Below, piece by piece: positions 7,358-10,091 of a DNA stretch of 10,091 nucleotides. The stretch covers positions 1-10,091 of the forward strand of contig JAOALB010000375.1 in NCBI GenBank assembly GCA_025331125.1, read 5' to 3'. This DNA comes from Mycogone perniciosa (Eukaryota; Ascomycota; Sordariomycetes; Hypocreales; Hypocreaceae). The notes under the pieces are model-generated. The model saw only the letters and a program-made list of their open reading frames with translations, did no database searches and was not told the DNA's origin. Position 1 is the stretch's first letter. The number at the start of each line of letters is the position of its first letter. The translations under genes and the position numbers were made by a program.

Positions 7358-7529
7358 TATTACGGCATTAACCATAACGCGATGTTAATGCCCTGTTACG
7401 CGAGCTCTAGTCACGTAACTAAGCCCCAACGCGTTCCTAGCTATAGCTTTCCGTAGAGCCTTAGGGCTTCCTTGCTCTCCACAGCACAACAATAATATTT
7501 GCCCTAACCTGCCTTCCCGTGCCGTAATA
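7358..7529 (+). repeat. 3' LTR
   Basis: 172 bp, beginning TATTACGGCATT (first bases probably TG originally) and ending CCGTAATA. It is collinear with the 5' LTR over its full length, with no gap. Some sites are changed in this copy and others in the 5' copy, so both were mutated independently after insertion. One pol-side frame runs a short way into this LTR, so the ancestral Pol stop may lie inside it. Confidence 0.93.
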
Positions 7530-7534
7530 ATAAC
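7530..7534 (+). repeat. Right target-site duplication (ATAAC)
   Basis: Exact copy of 1045-1049 placed directly after the last LTR base. Together they define the insertion site in the pre-existing AT-rich DNA. Confidence 0.85.
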
Positions 7535-9990
7535 CTTTTAATTAACTATTAAGAAACTAAATTTAATAATACTCTTTTACCCCTTTTAAATATTTAAAGA
7601 AAAATAATGAATAGTATTAAACTTTAAGTAAACTAAAATAATGAAACTTTACTATAGTTAAATAAACAGTACTTTAAAAACTTAAAAAGAAATATACTTT
7701 TAGTTTTAAAGTAAAAGGAGACTATAATCTTTTTATTTATATTGAAAAAATAATATATTAAAAATAAATATATTATAATTGATATCTTTAAGTTTAATTT
7801 TAATTTTAATATAAAATTTAATATTTTTTAAAAGGATTTAAAAAGGCTTTTTTTTAAATTAAATTAATAAAAGCTTTTACTTTTATAAATAAAAGCAAAT
7901 TAAATACAATATTTAAAGTCTTTACTTAAATTAAAAGAATTAATTTAATTTAAAAGGTTAAATAAAGGTTTACTTTTAATAATTTAATTTATTAGTAATT
8001 ATTTAATTAAATATTAAAAAAAGGATTATTTTCTAATAGCTATATTAATAAATAAAGTGTTTTTTAATAGTTTAAAAACCTTTTTTTTAAATCTTTTATA
8101 AGTTTTAAAAGTGTAAATAAAACCTTTTTTTTATTTAATTAAGAATTATTTAATAGATTAATAAAAGGATTTCTTAAAATAATAAATAATAGTAAATTAA
8201 AGTCTAATTTTTTAATAAAATTAATATAAAAGGTTTTATGTTAATTAATAATTTAATATAACTTATATAAATTATGGTTATAGCTATAAATATAAATAGA
8301 GACCTTTTAATATAAAAGAATAAAAATAAATTTACTTTTTAAAGTAATAGTGAATTATCTTTTATTATTTATGAAAAATAAAAAAAAGTAAAAGTTATTT
8401 TAAAGATTAATAATAAAATTATTTTATAAATCTTTTTAAATTATAATTAAAAGAAATTACTATTATTAATATTAAATAAAAGTTATTAAGATTTATAATT
8501 TAAAAAGTAAAACTATTTTTTACTTTTTAAAAATAATTTTTATATTTATATGTTAAATTAAAATATAAAAAAATTAAAAAAACATTTTTATTTTAATTTT
8601 AATTATAAAGATTAAGAATCTAAAAATTAAAAGAATATATATATAAAAAGGTTTTTTATATAAAATATTTTTAAATATTATATTAATACTTTAAATATTT
8701 CTTTTATTAATATATTAACTTTAATTAAAACGTAAACAAATATTAAATTTAAAAAACTTTTAATGTTTTATTAAAAGGCCTTTTTTAATAAAACTATTAA
8801 TATTTATAATTATTATTCTTTTTAAAAAAGAAATTGAGATAAACTTTAAACTTTTTAATTATTTAATTTTAATAAAGCTTTAAAATTAAAAAGTTTTGAA
8901 TAATTTAATATAATAAATACTTTAACTTTTATAACTTTTAAGAATATATTAAGTTTATATAATATAAAAAATATAATAAGTTTATTTTTTAATATATTAA
9001 TAAAAATAAAAACTATAATAATTTAATTTAATATATTAATTATTTTAAACTTTATTAATTTAATACTTTAAATAAGTATATATATTAAGTTGTTAAAAAT
9101 AATATAAAATTATATATTATTAAAAAATAATTTAAATGTATTATAGAGTTTAAAGTTTAAAAACTTTAAAAAAAAACCTTTACTTTTTTTATTTTTAAAT
9201 TTAAATTTAATATATTTAAAAGAAAAAGCTTTTTAAAGTATTTTAGTTAAACTTTCTATTATATTTACTTTTAAAGTTTAAATTTAAAACTTTTTCTTTA
9301 AACAAAATAATATTTTTTATTTTTATAATAAAGTCTTTTTAAAATAAAATTAATTTTATAAATATTTTAATAGTATAGAAACAAAGAGTTTATTAATTTA
9401 GTTTATAATAAAAGTTATTAATTTTAATAATTTTATAAATAATATTTTAAAAGAGATTTTGAAAGAAAATGAAGTTTATAAATTTAATTTATAGATAATA
9501 CTTTTGATTAAAACTATTAAAAGAACTTTACTTTAAAAATAGATTAAATTAATATAAAAAGAAAATATTATTATATAGCCTTTTTAGGAATTTAAAAAAA
9601 TAACTTTAATATTATATTTATGTTAAGGCTATATATATATTAAAATATTATACAATTGAAAAATTAAATAAGATTTTATTTAACTGTTAATTTTTTAATT
9701 TATTTAATAATTAAAGAAAAACTAAACTTTTTATTTTTATATATATTAAAACATTATTAAATTTATTATATTAATAACTTTTACTTTTAAAATTAAAAGT
9801 TTTTTATAGTTATTAAACAAAAGTATATAATTATATTATTATTAATATTTATTATAAAGGTTTTTTTTAATATTACAATAAAAGCCTTTAAAAATAAAAT
9901 TAACTGTTGTATCATTTAATTATTATAAAAGACTTGAATATAGTATATTTAATATAATAATTAAATTAAATTTTAAATATTATAAATAAT
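7535..9990. other. Extremely AT-rich region without recognisable genes
   Basis: About 2.46 kb made almost entirely of T-runs, A-runs and TTAA/ATTA combinations; in 8701-8760 only 6 of 60 bases are G or C. Stops occur in all frames within short distances. I looked for reverse-transcriptase, transposase and nuclease motifs on the plus strand and, less thoroughly, on the minus strand, and found none I could defend. The texture differs from the Gypsy relic: more T- and A-homopolymers and fewer GCC/CCT remnants. That suggests older or more saturated RIP, or a sequence that was AT-rich to begin with. A 12-bp-arm inverted repeat lies at 8765-8794. Confidence 0.6.
8765..8794. repeat. Inverted repeat with 12-bp perfect arms
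   Basis: GTTTTATTAAAA at 8765-8776 and TTTTAATAAAAC at 8783-8794 are exact reverse complements around GGCCTT. It could form a hairpin or cruciform. Such repeats arise easily by chance in very AT-rich DNA, but the arms include the outer G/C pair. Confidence 0.5.
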
Positions 9991-10091
9991 AAATTAAATA
10001 AATTAAATAAATTAAATAAATTAAATAAATTAAATAAATTAAATAAATTAAATAAATTAAATAAATTAAATAAATTAAATAAATGAAATAA
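9991..10091. repeat. 9-bp tandem repeat (AAATTAAAT)n, runs off the window
   Basis: Ten perfect copies of AAATTAAAT fill 9991-10080. An eleventh copy at 10081-10089 has one T-to-G change, and a further partial copy reaches the last base. The array is truncated by the window, so its length is a minimum. One frame reads as Lys-Leu-Asn repeated without stops, but it has no start and no surrounding coding sequence, so I treat it as a minisatellite. Confidence 0.95.

Larger units (their letters stand above)
1050..7529 (+). mobile_element. Dead full-length Ty3/Gypsy chromovirus-type LTR retrotransposon
   Basis: A 6480-bp element with two 172-bp LTRs, flanking ATAAC duplications, a G-rich polypurine tract next to the 3' LTR, and relics of gag, protease, reverse transcriptase, RNase H, integrase and a C-terminal chromodomain, all on the plus strand. 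The domain order PR-RT-RH-IN is that of Ty3/Gypsy, as opposed to Ty1/Copia where IN comes before RT. The chromodomain places it near the fungal chromoviruses. The coding part carries dozens of in-frame TAA/TAG codons and the bases are shifted strongly to A and T, as expected of RIP. Structure is complete end to end with little sign of internal deletion, so it was probably intact when it inserted and was then mutated in place. It cannot encode functional protein. Family name cannot be assigned without a repeat database. Confidence 0.93.

Noticed and set aside
8727..8737. Yeast-type replication origin consensus on the minus strand (TTTACGTTT core)
   Set aside because: Ten of eleven positions fit, but such matches are common by chance in DNA this AT-rich and the consensus is specific to budding yeasts.
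7535..9990. Non-LTR or DNA transposon relic
   Set aside because: I tried to read plus-strand frames for RT boxes and transposase motifs and found only low-complexity Lys/Asn/Ile/Leu/Phe strings. Nothing specific enough to report.
1..10091. Mitochondrial or plastid DNA because of the AT content
   Set aside because: A nuclear-type LTR retrotransposon with target-site duplication occupies most of the window, and no organellar genes, tRNAs or rRNAs are visible.
9991..10091. Coding Lys-Leu-Asn repeat protein
   Set aside because: The unit length of 9 leaves one frame open automatically. No start codon or conserved neighbouring sequence supports translation.

Overview
The window looks like AT-rich, repeat-filled heterochromatin from a filamentous ascomycete fungus. 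The organism is inferred, not shown. The pointers are a Ty3/Gypsy chromovirus-type LTR retrotransposon and decay consisting overwhelmingly of C-to-T and G-to-A transitions on both strands, the signature of repeat-induced point mutation (RIP). I see no intact host gene, rRNA, tRNA or CRISPR array.

Layout. (1) 1-616 is a repeat-derived block. Two copies of an LTR-like sequence lie in inverted orientation (1-74 minus, cut by the window edge; 515-616 plus). Between them is a GC-richer island carrying a broken Gln/Ser/Arg/Pro-rich reading frame. (2) 617-1044 is AT-rich sequence that includes a second, more heavily mutated direct copy (782-898) of the segment just left of the 515 LTR. (3) 1050-7529 is one full-length but dead Ty3/Gypsy element. 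It has two 172-bp LTRs, a perfect 5-bp target-site duplication (ATAAC at 1045-1049 and 7530-7534), a G-rich polypurine tract, and readable relics in the order gag core, CCHC zinc knuckle, aspartic protease, reverse transcriptase, RNase H, integrase (HHCC, DDE core, GPY/F-like module) and chromodomain. (4) 7535-9990 is extremely AT-rich sequence in which I recognise nothing. (5) 9991-10091 is a 9-bp tandem array that runs off the window.

The element's parts formed one retrotransposition machine: Gag coat, Pol processing by protease, cDNA synthesis by RT/RNase H, insertion by integrase, and probable targeting to heterochromatin through the chromodomain. Every one of these is now broken. In-frame stops sit where Gln or Trp codons are expected, most catalytic Asp/Glu codons read Asn/Lys, and two single-base frame changes divide pol. 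The two LTRs differ at 34 of 172 positions by my hand alignment, all transitions with no indels.

I did not find a previously undescribed functional system. The observations most worth checking are the inverted LTR-like pair around the GC island, the direct repeat that ends exactly at an LTR junction, and how completely RIP has removed active-site residues while leaving the structural skeleton alignable.
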